A stretch of DNA of 64,000 bases from contig PAVO01000030.1 in NCBI GenBank assembly GCA_002713215.1, positions 92,280-156,279 of the forward strand, written 5' to 3'. Source of the DNA: Crocinitomicaceae bacterium (GTDB lineage: Bacteria > Bacteroidota > Bacteroidia > Flavobacteriales_G > Salibacteraceae). The translations under genes were made by a program, and so were the position numbers. Below, in pieces: positions 32,144 through 40,328 of the stretch. The notes under the pieces were generated by a model. It had not been told where the DNA came from, did not search any database, and was given only the letters and a program-made list of their open reading frames with translations. Position 1 is the stretch's first letter. Each line of letters starts with the position of its first letter.

Positions 32144-32494
32144 ATGCAATTCCAATATGTATGCACTCAAGCGGATGTGATGATTACTCAGGTAAAACGC
32201 ACAATGATGATTTCATCAGTTGTCATCGGTAGCGTTATGGCACTGCCATTTAAACACCTGACACTACCACTGATCATGATAGTGCTTGGCCTTGTTATGT
32301 ATAGCATTGGCAAAGAACTTATTGATTGGCAAAAAGAGCGTGATGCACTTAACGACGACGAAAAACAACGTGTTAAGTGGACACTGAGACGCAAGCACGT
32401 GGCCCGTTACGCCTTAATTGCGAGCGTCTTCTCGGCTGTTATCGCAATCATTATGTTTCATGCGACAAACTGGTTAGTTTGGAATATCAGCTAA
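32144..32494 (+). CDS. Small membrane protein (116 aa)
   Basis: Three hydrophobic helices (about residues 22-36, 40-58 and 90-110) with a charged cytoplasmic loop rich in Lys, Arg and Glu between the second and third. Unrecognised. AATGGGAAGTTGAT precedes the ATG. Confidence 0.6.
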   Translation: MQFQYVCTQADVMITQVKRTMMISSVVIGSVMALPFKHLTLPLIMIVLGLVMYSIGKELIDWQKERDALNDDEKQRVKWTLRRKHVARYALIASVFSAVIAIIMFHATNWLVWNIS

Positions 32495-32532
32495 ACAAAA
32501 GGCCGCAAATGGCGACCTTTGCTGAGTATGTG

Positions 32533-34173
32533 TTAAGGAAGCATATACTCAATGATTCTATTGACTTCTTCGACTAACTGATCGCGATGCTTGCGACTTA
32601 ACGTACTTTCGGCGTAAATTTTATAAACAGGCTCAGTCCCTGATGGCCTAAAGGCAAACCAACCGTTATCAAGCCGAACCTTCACGCCGCCAATGTGAGC
32701 GCCACGACGCCCTGGCGCCTCGGTGAACGCCTGTTCGACACGACCACCAGCAATCACCTTGCCTTTGAACATTTCGGGTGTAATGCCCTTTAGGGCGGCT
32801 ATTTTTTCAGGTGATATTGGGTAAGTCTTACGAACGTAGTGTGGTGCGCTTAAACCGATGCTTTCTCCGTACTCCAAAATCGTCATGCCGGTTTTAGCCA
32901 TAATTTCTGCGGCAAGCAGACACAATAGGATGCCATCTTTGTCAGTGGTCCAGCAATCACCATTCATGTCAGCAAATGTGGCACCAGAACTTTCCTCGCC
33001 AGCAAACATTAGCTCGCTGCTATGAAGACCGTTCACGAACCATTTAAAACCAACTGGTGTGTCATCAACAAAGTAGCTGTGCTGTTTGGCAACCTGGCTA
33101 ATAATGTCACTTGTCACCACTGTTTTCCCAATACCAGCGTTTCTAGTCCAATTGGCTCTATGGGTTATCAGGTAATTTGCAGCAATGGCCAAAAACAGGT
33201 TGGGACTAATAAGACCATGACCGGGTAACACAATGCCGTGACGGTCACCATCTGGATCATTAGCAACACCAATGTCTTGTTTGTGCTGTTTCATGTATTC
33301 AATAAGTGATGCCATTGAGAATGCAGACGAACAATCCATGCGCACAATACCGTCTTCATCCGGAGGGATAAAAGAAAAATGAGGATCGGTGACAGGATTG
33401 ACAATTTTGATGTTTAAGCCATAAATATTTTTGATCACCTGCCAATAATGCCCAGATGCGCCGCCCATCGGGTCAACAGCAAGACGAACACCGCTTTCCT
33501 TAATAGTTTGAATATCAATAACCTTGGATAAGTCCTCTACATACCCGACGCAAATATCTACAGCTTTAAGTAAAGGCGATGTATGGGGCTTATCTGCCAG
33601 CATGAATATTGATGGCTCTGCTTTGCTTTCCAATATCTCATTGGCACGTCGTTCGATAAATGCCGTTGCTTCAGTGCCCGCAGGGCCACCATGAGTCGGG
33701 TTGTACTTGATGCCACCGTCTTCGGGTGGATTGTGTGACGGTGTTATAATCAATCCGTCAGCCTGGTGCGAATGTTCGCGGTTGTGCCGAATAATCGCAC
33801 GCGATATTGCAGGGGTCGGCGTGTAGACTGCATACTTATCGATATGAACTTCACAACCAGCCCTGAGAAGAACCGACAATACAACCTGAAGTGACAGAAT
33901 AGAAAGAATGTGTGTATCGTTACCGACAAAAATAGGGCCAGTAATGCCAGCCATACGGCGGTATTCAACGACAGCCTGAGTGATAGCAACAACGTGACGC
34001 ATGGTAAATGATGCGTCTAATGAGATGCCACGGTGGCCAGATGTACCAAATTTAACGCGTTGTTCCAGAATCAGGGGGTCGGGTATTTTTGTAAAAAAGT
34101 CTTTGGTGATGACATCAATGTCAATCGTTTTCACTGGCTCAAGACGGATACCAGAATACAAAGGGAGTTGCAT
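32533..34173 (-). CDS. pgm: Phosphoglucomutase
   Basis: The 546-aa full-length alpha-D-phosphohexomutase interconverts glucose 1-phosphate and glucose 6-phosphate (EC 5.4.2.2) through a phosphoserine. The active-site TPSHNPP (Ser146), metal loop DPDGDRHG, sugar-specificity loop GEESSGA and phosphate-binding RPSGTEP are all intact. It would supply glucose 1-phosphate for glycogen or surface polysaccharide. AAAGGAATGAC precedes the ATG. A GAGCCG/CGGCTC inverted repeat overlaps the TATAAT box upstream, and no shared operator is present. Such a gene is unusual on a mobile element. Confidence 0.92.
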   Translation of the reverse strand: MQLPLYSGIRLEPVKTIDIDVITKDFFTKIPDPLILEQRVKFGTSGHRGISLDASFTMRHVVAITQAVVEYRRMAGITGPIFVGNDTHILSILSLQVVLSVLLRAGCEVHIDKYAVYTPTPAISRAIIRHNREHSHQADGLIITPSHNPPEDGGIKYNPTHGGPAGTEATAFIERRANEILESKAEPSIFMLADKPHTSPLLKAVDICVGYVEDLSKVIDIQTIKESGVRLAVDPMGGASGHYWQVIKNIYGLNIKIVNPVTDPHFSFIPPDEDGIVRMDCSSAFSMASLIEYMKQHKQDIGVANDPDGDRHGIVLPGHGLISPNLFLAIAANYLITHRANWTRNAGIGKTVVTSDIISQVAKQHSYFVDDTPVGFKWFVNGLHSSELMFAGEESSGATFADMNGDCWTTDKDGILLCLLAAEIMAKTGMTILEYGESIGLSAPHYVRKTYPISPEKIAALKGITPEMFKGKVIAGGRVEQAFTEAPGRRGAHIGGVKVRLDNGWFAFRPSGTEPVYKIYAESTLSRKHRDQLVEEVNRIIEYMLP

Positions 34174-34240
34174 GTCATTCCTTTACTTAAACAGTCCATT
34201 GTGAGCCGAAATTATATCACGGCTCGATGCTTTGGCGTTG

Positions 34241-35068
34241 TTAGCTAAGTTCGATACGGTGGGGCGAGATATAGCTTTGAGAGGCAACAGCCATATCAAT
34301 AAGCCAAGGAGCACCATCCTTATCAATGAGGAAGTCGACAGACCAATCCCCTCGAAGTGTTCGAGTTACCCGATCTGCGCCTTTAATCATCTCATCCATT
34401 TGTTGTTGAGTGGCTTCACTGATAGATTCCAGTTTCTGAGCCCAATCATTGGTGTCAGCGTCGAGAATTGAGTTAGCTGGCCAGTATGCCTGGTAAGCGT
34501 AGGTTTTCCCGTCTTTGGCAAAAAGCCTGAACTCCTGAACAATTGGTGTTCCGCCAAATGCATGGAATACCGGAGCGGTTTCAATTAATTCGCGAACCAC
34601 CATATGCGTCGCGTATACAGGGGAGCGCATAAGCCACTCATAGGTAATTTGCCCCAAGTGATTTCGGATGTTTGAGTCACGGGTAATGTGGCAGGTTCTG
34701 TTCCATGTATGCTTACCTGAATAAAGGCTGTTTTTCAGAAAAAGAGCATCTTTGCCGAAGGTGTCAAAAGCGCGTTTTACCGCTTGCTCAACCTCGTCCA
34801 GTTCTTTGCAACCAAAAAAGGCATCTTGATCTTCTTTCAAAATGGCAATGGTTGCTTCAATGGGGAAAGGGATTAGTTGGGTCTTCGGGTGGCGAATACC
34901 ATTCGCGATGACTGCGTGGAACCAGTTTTCGATATGGTTAGGGTCTTTCTTCGATTTCTCAAAGCGAGCGATTGTGCGCGCCAGTAGTTCATCCTCACTA
35001 GGGGCGTTTCGTTTTGCATGTTCAGCCATAGCGTCAAGCTTGGATGTCATGGATTGTTTACTGCTCAT
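34241..35068 (-). CDS. ATP-grasp-fold protein
   Basis: The 275-aa protein has elements of the ATP-grasp fold: a FLKNSLYSGKHTW lysine strand, an acidic RELIET strand, IVQEFRLFAKDGK, and a C-terminal DWSVDFLIDKDGAPWLIDM segment with the paired acidic metal ligands. ATP-grasp enzymes ligate a carboxylate to an amine or thiol through an acyl phosphate. The substrate cannot be read from sequence, although related plasmid and phage proteins are common. AAGGACAGTT precedes the ATG. Confidence 0.55.
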   Translation of the reverse strand: MSSKQSMTSKLDAMAEHAKRNAPSEDELLARTIARFEKSKKDPNHIENWFHAVIANGIRHPKTQLIPFPIEATIAILKEDQDAFFGCKELDEVEQAVKRAFDTFGKDALFLKNSLYSGKHTWNRTCHITRDSNIRNHLGQITYEWLMRSPVYATHMVVRELIETAPVFHAFGGTPIVQEFRLFAKDGKTYAYQAYWPANSILDADTNDWAQKLESISEATQQQMDEMIKGADRVTRTLRGDWSVDFLIDKDGAPWLIDMAVASQSYISPHRIELS

Positions 35069-35090
35069 AACTGTCCTTGTATTGCAGGTA

Positions 35091-35115
35091 CCAAAAAGCC
35101 CGCAGAGGCGGACTT
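35091..35115 (-). terminator. Rho-independent terminator
   Basis: Minus-strand AGTCCGC / GCGGGCT stem with a four-base loop and TTTTT, after the SpoT-like HD gene. Confidence 0.75.
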
Positions 35116-35136
35116 AATGGGTTGGGTATAGTGAAT

Positions 35137-35664
35137 TTACAGAGTGCGTTCGAAACGCTGTTTGTGCATTTCGTCGTTACGTTTCAAATCTTGGCGCTGC
35201 TTGGTGTACTTCTTAATAAGGCGTTCATTCCCGTCGGCAACACTTTGCTCATAGTTGAACTCTGTGTCTGCTTTTTTAACGGTTGTTACGCCAAAGTCAG
35301 CCAAAATACGCGTGATGTAAACATCTTTAGGCGTATCGTCATCACGACTGAGCAATCCGATGCCACCCACAACATAGGGATCAAAGCCTTCATCAAGAAG
35401 TTGTTTGTCAGTCACGTCAGTGTCTTCAATAAGATCGTGGCCAACCGCCATCAACATCATTGAATACTGCTCGTAAGGTGTCGCTTCTTTAAACTCCGGC
35501 AACGTAATGAGCTTGGCCAGAACACCGAGAATATGATAATCGAAGTAGTCGCCCTTATTGCCGTATTTCTGTCCGGCGTGTGCCACTTTGGCAATTGCCA
35601 TCATACGCATCAGTGCGACACTAGACATGTCAGTGTCGGCTGGCATTGGTATCTTAAATTCCAT
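35137..35664 (-). CDS. SpoT/MESH1-like HD hydrolase
   Basis: Matches the HD half of RelA/SpoT enzymes: KVAHAGQKYG (His29), DYHILGV (His44), AVGHDLIEDT (His76-Asp77 and Glu80-Asp81) and GIGLLSRDD. These domains hydrolyse (p)ppGpp or related pyrophosphates with manganese. No synthetase domain is attached, so it would be a small alarmone-hydrolase-like protein. Hydrolysis of (p)ppGpp is inferred from the motif set. It lies 1 bp after the YodL-like gene in one operon. Confidence 0.75.
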   Translation of the reverse strand: MEFKIPMPADTDMSSVALMRMMAIAKVAHAGQKYGNKGDYFDYHILGVLAKLITLPEFKEATPYEQYSMMLMAVGHDLIEDTDVTDKQLLDEGFDPYVVGGIGLLSRDDDTPKDVYITRILADFGVTTVKKADTEFNYEQSVADGNERLIKKYTKQRQDLKRNDEMHKQRFERTL

Positions 35665-35665
35665 C

Positions 35666-36085
35666 TTATTTCCCTAACAATAAAGGTTTGTTTGGCAGAG
35701 GGTACGATTGACCGTTTAGATCATCGATATTTAGGGGCGAATAGCCAGTGCTCTCTACCATGTAAAAGTTGCCGTCTCCAGCTTTGATAACATCGCCCAC
35801 AGAGGTAGATGACAAAACTGCGTTGTCGTCGAACATCAACACTTCGTCGTTCTCCACCCAAGGTGCGTCAATGTTGTTTGTTACACGGAACAGTTCGTCT
35901 GGATTGCAATCAACCGTAGCAGCCGGCTTTAGTACGCCAGATTTTAACTGTTCAATGGCCGCCTGATGGCGTGTGTTTGGGTCACCAAAAGGCATTGTGC
36001 GTTTGATGTGAAGTTCAGCGGCAGCGCCACCACCTTCAAGTTGTGAGATGAAATCCTGTGAATAGCGATATAGTACAAATAACAT
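35666..36085 (-). CDS. YodL-like protein (139 aa)
   Basis: The C-terminal region (LFRVTNNIDAPWVEND, then STSVGDVI and a FYMVESTGY strand) resembles the YodL-like family common on phages and plasmids. The function of that family is unknown. The start at 36085 follows ACGGGGAAGCAACT. It is the first gene of the operon under the operator at 36140-36155, followed by the HD hydrolase. Confidence 0.55.
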   Translation of the reverse strand: MLFVLYRYSQDFISQLEGGGAAAELHIKRTMPFGDPNTRHQAAIEQLKSGVLKPAATVDCNPDELFRVTNNIDAPWVENDEVLMFDDNAVLSSTSVGDVIKAGDGNFYMVESTGYSPLNIDDLNGQSYPLPNKPLLLGK

Positions 36086-36139
36086 AGTTGCTTCCCCGTT
36101 TAAATTCTGCAATCAGTGTAACAAAATAGAACAGGGAAT

Positions 36140-36155
36140 ACAACAATTATGTTGT
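36140..36155 (-). promoter_or_regulatory. Shared palindromic operator / promoter
   Basis: ACAACA-ATTA-TGTTGT; -35 TTGTAT, 17-bp spacer, -10 TACACT on the minus strand, for the operon at 36085. Confidence 0.8.
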
Positions 36156-36160
36156 TTTAA

Positions 36161-36655
36161 TTAACTCCATTCTTCGAGTTCTTTGAGTGTTTCTAACCAC
36201 TCTTTCTCAGTGAAGGTAAGGTCTGCGTATGCAGGTTTGTTTTGCTCGCCTAACCATTTAGCCAGAGATTCTAAAGAATCCATAACAGGACTGATTGGTG
36301 TACCCTCAGTGCTGGTTTCGTAAAGCTGGTAGTGCGTTCGCTTTTCATCAGGCCATAGCGGCATGTGAGCTTCATCTTCAGGGCGATTGCCCACCCAATC
36401 GCTATAACAACTGCTTTTCTGTTCGTCAGTGAGAGGTTTGGGTTTATCCCGGCCATACTCGCCTGCGTAGAAACCATCATCCCATAACTGCTGACCACGA
36501 TCCCAAATCTCCTGAGATCTCTTAAGTTCCAGATCCTGAAAAAGCGGTACCAGAGTGCCAGAGGCATTTTTAGGGTGGTCCCAATCGGCGGGTACGCGTC
36601 TTAATTGTCTGTGTGCGCCAACGTTTGTAGTGGCAGTTTTGCGATGAAAGCTCAC
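36161..36655 (-). CDS. Phage/plasmid-type hypothetical protein with RRVPADWDHP motif (164 aa)
   Basis: The N-terminus carries a basic LRRVPADWDHPK segment that recurs in small proteins of phages and large plasmids, followed by a Trp-rich acidic body. The biochemical role is unknown. AAGGAGAAAA precedes the ATG, and it follows 36670-37185 in the same operon. Confidence 0.6.
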   Translation of the reverse strand: MSFHRKTATTNVGAHRQLRRVPADWDHPKNASGTLVPLFQDLELKRSQEIWDRGQQLWDDGFYAGEYGRDKPKPLTDEQKSSCYSDWVGNRPEDEAHMPLWPDEKRTHYQLYETSTEGTPISPVMDSLESLAKWLGEQNKPAYADLTFTEKEWLETLKELEEWS

Positions 36656-36669
36656 ATTTTTCTCCTTGT

Positions 36670-37185
36670 TTAAGCTCGGTAATACTGGTGTTCAAACGCA
36701 ATATACAGCTCAGCTTCACCGTAAGGATCAGGAACGTCCGCATTGATAGTGTCATCATTGGCACTTTCAACAAAAGCCGACAGTTCTACGAACTTAGGGG
36801 AAACGAAGCGCATGAACTCTTCAGGTTGGTTTACAACCGATGTGTGCGCAGACTCACCGTTTAACAAGTCACCGAGAGTGATTGTGACGACTGTTTGCTT
36901 AACAGTCAAAGTCGGGGTGGCGAGGAAGTGATCGTCAGATGACCAGACGACTTCAGGATGAACAACCTGACCATCGACAGGGCCAAACACAACCCGGCCC
37001 TTTGGCAATGCCTTAACGGTAACAGAAAACTCCTGGTACCCATCTTCCACCTCACCACGCTTAGCAAGGTAGAATGCTTCAGCAAAAGCCAATGCTTCAT
37101 CGAGATCGTCTTCTACGGTCACAGGAGTAGAGTGAACGTACTCATATGGCCAACAAATGTGCTGCTCAATAAGGTAAGTAAGCAT
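36670..37185 (-). CDS. Hypothetical protein (171 aa)
   Basis: Unrecognised, beta-rich and acidic, with no membrane segment. AGGAGTATGAAAA precedes the ATG. It is the first gene of the operon under the operator at 37266-37281. Confidence 0.6.
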   Translation of the reverse strand: MLTYLIEQHICWPYEYVHSTPVTVEDDLDEALAFAEAFYLAKRGEVEDGYQEFSVTVKALPKGRVVFGPVDGQVVHPEVVWSSDDHFLATPTLTVKQTVVTITLGDLLNGESAHTSVVNQPEEFMRFVSPKFVELSAFVESANDDTINADVPDPYGEAELYIAFEHQYYRA

Positions 37186-37265
37186 TTTTCATACTCCTGT
37201 AAAAAATCACGCATCAAAAATTAATTTATTTCAATTCTTAAATATTACCATAATAATTTTTTAAA

Positions 37266-37281
37266 ACAACACTTTTGTTGT
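37266..37281 (-). promoter_or_regulatory. Shared palindromic operator / promoter
   Basis: ACAACA-CTTT-TGTTGT; -35 TTGTTT, 16-bp spacer, -10 TAATAT on the minus strand, for the operon at 37185. Confidence 0.85.
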
Positions 37282-37308
37282 ATTTGAAGAATTTTATTTT
37301 CATAAATA

Positions 37309-37332
37309 AAATGAGCGCCGTAGCGCCCATTT
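37309..37332 (-). terminator. Rho-independent terminator
   Basis: Minus-strand ATGGGCGC / GCGCTCAT stem followed by TTTTATTT, directly after the 37333-38217 gene. Confidence 0.7.
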
Positions 37333-38217
37333 TTAATGCTCCAGATTTGCTAGGTATTCTGCAACAGGAAGCAACTTTTGGTTGTGCCTTAAAGTAACGT
37401 CGACAAAATCACTATCCAATTCGGATTGGACGAATTCTTTTGTGTAAATATCCTCCATGAACGCCTCAAAACCTTCGCTTCTGAATGCGCCAGTTTCATC
37501 AATGCCTGGCAGGTAATCATCGATATCGATACCGTTCAGGTAGACCGTAATGCCCACGCAATCGGTCTCGTATTCACTTTCCTTCCACTCAAAGTGCATG
37601 GATAAGATATTCTTATCGAACGCGACCATGATGTGTCGGTCGTACTCACAGACGCCAAGGTTAGTTAACCTGTGAGACGTCATACCGTTGGTTTCTACAT
37701 GGCAAACTTTCTCATGCTGGAACATGTGGAGGATGAATGCGATAACGTCTTTTGATGTGTTCGACAACCCGTTCTCTAACGGCATTACGCTACGAGGCTC
37801 AACCCCTCGATTCGCCGCTTCTGTTTCAAATGCTGCCTTGATGTCATTGACGAAAGTGTCTTGATTTTCAAGGGTGAATGCGAGTGCTTTTAAGTGTTCC
37901 GCATGGGCCTGGATCCGACGGGTCATTTCTTTGTCTGGGGTCGCACCTAAAGATTTGTGCTTTTTAACCTTGCTGGAAGTGACATTTTGGTCTTCGCCAG
38001 AGAGTGATTGAGCAAGCAGTTCATTGGCTTGTGGGAGCCCCATACGCGAATCCAGAGGCTGCCCCTCCAAGGCAAGGCTGAGTGAATCCGCCAGTGCGCC
38101 GGATTTGTTTTCATTTAGCGCGCGGGTAACCATGGTTAGCGCTGTTTTGAGAGTAAAGGCATTTGCTAAACGGCGAGCCGCTTCTGAAAATTGTTTGCGG
38201 GTTGTGATAATAAACAT
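37333..38217 (-). CDS. Hypothetical protein (294 aa)
   Basis: Unrecognised. The N-terminal about 120 residues are helical and basic with many Leu and Ala; the C-terminal half is acidic and beta-rich. TTAAGGAATATGT precedes the ATG. A possible 32-codon leader frame ends inside that ribosome-binding region (38227-38325). The operator is at 38387-38402. Confidence 0.6.
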   Translation of the reverse strand: MFIITTRKQFSEAARRLANAFTLKTALTMVTRALNENKSGALADSLSLALEGQPLDSRMGLPQANELLAQSLSGEDQNVTSSKVKKHKSLGATPDKEMTRRIQAHAEHLKALAFTLENQDTFVNDIKAAFETEAANRGVEPRSVMPLENGLSNTSKDVIAFILHMFQHEKVCHVETNGMTSHRLTNLGVCEYDRHIMVAFDKNILSMHFEWKESEYETDCVGITVYLNGIDIDDYLPGIDETGAFRSEGFEAFMEDIYTKEFVQSELDSDFVDVTLRHNQKLLPVAEYLANLEH

Positions 38218-38226
38218 ACATATTCC

Positions 38227-38325
38227 TTAAGGTTCAGCATCAAGGGTGCTCTTGTTGCCCTTAACGCGGATAAAGAAAATATGTGCGTTAAGGTTTTCTC
38301 TGTTATTCATACTGACGTTAACCAT
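38227..38325 (-). CDS. Possible leader peptide (32 aa)
   Basis: A short frame in the long 5'UTR whose TAA lies inside the TTAAGG ribosome-binding site of the next gene, which would couple their translation. The ATG has no strong ribosome-binding site, so it may be fortuitous. Confidence 0.3.
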   Translation of the reverse strand: MVNVSMNNRENLNAHIFFIRVKGNKSTLDAEP

Positions 38326-38386
38326 CGAGAAGAGCGGCGTCGCTGTCAGTGGCGAAGTGGATATATTATCACAGTGACAACCTAAT

Positions 38387-38402
38387 ACAACATTTATGTT
38401 GT
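38387..38402 (-). promoter_or_regulatory. Shared palindromic operator / promoter
   Basis: ACAACA-TTTA-TGTTGT; -35 TTGTAT, 16-bp spacer, -10 TAATAT on the minus strand, for 37333-38217. Confidence 0.8.
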
Positions 38403-38467
38403 TTAATTGGGGTTTAATAGACGTTCGTCAAGTTCAAGTTTGGAGGAAAATAATACCCACACTTTTT

Positions 38468-38483
38468 ACAACAAATATGTTGT
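38468..38483 (+). promoter_or_regulatory. Shared palindromic operator / promoter
   Basis: ACAACA-AATA-TGTTGT; plus-strand -35 TTGTTT, 17-bp spacer, -10 TAAGAT. With the site at 38387 it forms a back-to-back pair serving divergent genes. Confidence 0.85.
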
Positions 38484-38540
38484 TTTTATTTTTCAATATG
38501 TATAAGATGAAGATGTGTTCACAACAATATGAGAAGGAAA

Positions 38541-38933
38541 ATGGAAAACACAACTTTAACCAACGCTACTATTCCAGCTTTGACATTTTCGGCGCAGGGT
38601 CTTGTGCCAATGGATGACAACGACGTTATCTTTAGTCCGGAGTCGGCAGTGGCGAAGATCACCAATCGTTTCCCTGGTCAGCAGTTCGTACAGATCGACA
38701 AAGAAGAGTTTAATGCGATCGATGACAAGTACATGGGTGAAAAGGGCATGTCATTTTTGACATATGATGGTGAGTCTGGTGAGTATCTTCGTTCAAAGAA
38801 AGCGCCTAGCAACATTGAAATTAGCGCACTCAAAAAGCGCAAGCGCGTGATCCTGATTCGTTTCAATACGGTTGTGGCCTCAACAGGACAAATTACCAAC
38901 GTGCTGTATTTTAAGGCAGTACAAGCTCATTAA
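38541..38933 (+). CDS. Hypothetical protein (130 aa)
   Basis: Unrecognised alpha/beta protein with a basic segment (LKKRKRVILIRF) before its last strands. GAGAAGGAAA lies before the ATG at 38541. It is a single-gene transcript; a GC hairpin (GCCGG/CCGGC) follows the stop. Confidence 0.6.
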   Translation: MENTTLTNATIPALTFSAQGLVPMDDNDVIFSPESAVAKITNRFPGQQFVQIDKEEFNAIDDKYMGEKGMSFLTYDGESGEYLRSKKAPSNIEISALKKRKRVILIRFNTVVASTGQITNVLYFKAVQAH

Positions 38934-38994
38934 GCTTCTTTGCCGGTAGCGTTCGACTGCCGGCTAACTCACTTTACACCTTTAGTCCTGCTTT

Positions 38995-39008
38995 CTGTCA
39001 GGTGACAG
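38995..39008. promoter_or_regulatory. Palindrome upstream of a sigma-54 promoter
   Basis: CTGTCA-GG-TGACAG is a perfect inverted repeat about 50 bp upstream of the -24 element at 39057. It is a candidate activator-binding site; no equivalent was seen at the other two sigma-54 promoters. Confidence 0.4.
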
Positions 39009-39056
39009 GATTTTTAACACATGCCACCTCAACCCCTTCCAAATTAGCATTTTATT

Positions 39057-39072
39057 TGGCATTTAGTTTGCA
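39057..39072 (+). promoter_or_regulatory. Sigma-54 (-24/-12) promoter of a PEP-CTERM gene
   Basis: TGGCATTTAGTTTGCA with GG-N10-GC spacing, 49 bp before the ATG at 39121. Confidence 0.75.
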
Positions 39073-39120
39073 TCCTCTAGGGCGTATTTGAAGTTCACGG
39101 ACGAATAAAGGGATTTGTAA

Positions 39121-39786
39121 ATGAGTATGTTGAAGTATGCAGCTGTGGCTGCAATGATCATGGCAGGAAGCGCTAATGCAGAGCTGGTTGAAACCGATTG
39201 GTTGGCAGATTCAGATGGTCTGGCGACCTTAGATACTAATAGCGGCCTGGAATGGTTGGATTTAACATTGACTGATGGCATGTCAATCAATCAAGTATCA
39301 TTGGAGTTAGGTGATGGTGGACAGTATGAGGGGTGGCGTTTAGCAACCGCCTCTGAAGTACATGACCTGATGCGCAATTACTTCGGTGTTGAGTACATTG
39401 AGGGCGAAGGGCAAAAGACGTATAGTCGATACGCCAGCGGTGAACAAATTGATGACTGGCAGTATCATTTCGGCATTACCGGCGCTGAAGGCCGATCAAT
39501 GGGTCGCTATGACAACGGTGAAGGTCAAAGTGTTATGGCCGGTACACGAAACTCTGGTACAACCTATATCGACTATAGTCGCGGAACGCTAGATAACGAT
39601 AGCGGATACGATGGTGTGTTCTTGGTGTCAGAGGGTGGGTTGACCTTGTCGTCTCAGCTGGATCCAACTCTTGGCGGGCTACGCGAAATTAATGATGCGT
39701 CAGATGTTCCAGCTCCAATTGGATTTGCAGCAGCAGGGCTTCTGCTAACGGTAGCTGGTTATCGCCGCAAAGGGAAGTCTTCCTAA
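39121..39786 (+). CDS. PEP-CTERM protein (221 aa)
   Basis: Signal peptide (1-20), a soluble domain beginning with a GLEWLDLTLTDGMS-type motif and GGQYEGWRLAT, and a VPAPIG-initiated PEP-CTERM tail with hydrophobic helix and YRRKGK. It shares the domain and motif order with the 57368-58066 protein (GLEWLKLDATDGMS, GGQFEGWRFPT), so the two are paralogues. Export and exosortase processing are inferred. A sigma-54 promoter lies upstream and a terminator follows. Confidence 0.85.
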   Translation: MSMLKYAAVAAMIMAGSANAELVETDWLADSDGLATLDTNSGLEWLDLTLTDGMSINQVSLELGDGGQYEGWRLATASEVHDLMRNYFGVEYIEGEGQKTYSRYASGEQIDDWQYHFGITGAEGRSMGRYDNGEGQSVMAGTRNSGTTYIDYSRGTLDNDSGYDGVFLVSEGGLTLSSQLDPTLGGLREINDASDVPAPIGFAAAGLLLTVAGYRRKGKSS

Positions 39787-39839
39787 ACGTTTCAAGGAGC
39801 AAAATCATGAACGATAAGTCAATTTAATGCAAAACAAGA

Positions 39840-39863
39840 AAGCGGCCTCTAAGCCGCTTTTTT
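39840..39863 (+). terminator. Rho-independent terminator
   Basis: AAGCGGC / GCCGCTT stem with a six-base loop and T tract, after the PEP-CTERM gene. Confidence 0.85.
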
Positions 39864-40293
39864 ATTTATCTAAGTTGATAAAATGAAAGCTGGAAACGCC
39901 AGCTAAGACATAGCTATGAAATCGGTGCCACCCATCCACCAACGCCTCTTCGCATGAAGGCATAGCCAATACTGGCCAGCTGCTGTCGGGGTGTTCTGGA
40001 ATGTCTCCCCCTGCCACATACGATGAATGATATTCCTCGAATGAGTCATACTCGTCGTGAAGATCAGGTGTATTTTCCCACACAAAAGCTTTTGCATCTT
40101 CCGCATTCAATGTTTGCAGCTCATAGTTATCGTGGCACCAAAGTTCATGAGCGCGGTTCAGCAGCTTGCTCCATTGTTCCTGAGTAGGAGGGTCATCACG
40201 CTGGATATCCTCGAACGCCAACGCATCACCCTCAATCACATAGTATTGAATAAGTGCTTTCTTTGCAGGGAGAGGCAGTAACGTAAAGTACAT
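39862..40293 (-). CDS. Hypothetical protein with DGWHR motif (143 aa)
   Basis: Acidic protein whose C-terminal part contains a LVDGWHRFHSYVLAGV segment, reminiscent of the D-G-x-H-R motif of ParB/sulfiredoxin-like folds, but the rest of such a domain is not evident. The start at 40293 (MYFTLLPL) is preferred; the upstream frame lacks support. It follows the HAD gene in the same direction. Confidence 0.5.
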   Translation of the reverse strand: MYFTLLPLPAKKALIQYYVIEGDALAFEDIQRDDPPTQEQWSKLLNRAHELWCHDNYELQTLNAEDAKAFVWENTPDLHDEYDSFEEYHSSYVAGGDIPEHPDSSWPVLAMPSCEEALVDGWHRFHSYVLAGVSSFHFINLDK

Positions 40294-40328
40294 AGTGGTT
40301 CCATGGGCGGCGACGCCGCCAGTAAGTG

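Noticed and set aside
39805..39828. Six-codon frame after AAGGAGC downstream of the PEP-CTERM gene
   Set aside because: The ribosome-binding site is good, but a six-residue product before the terminator is more likely a remnant than a gene.
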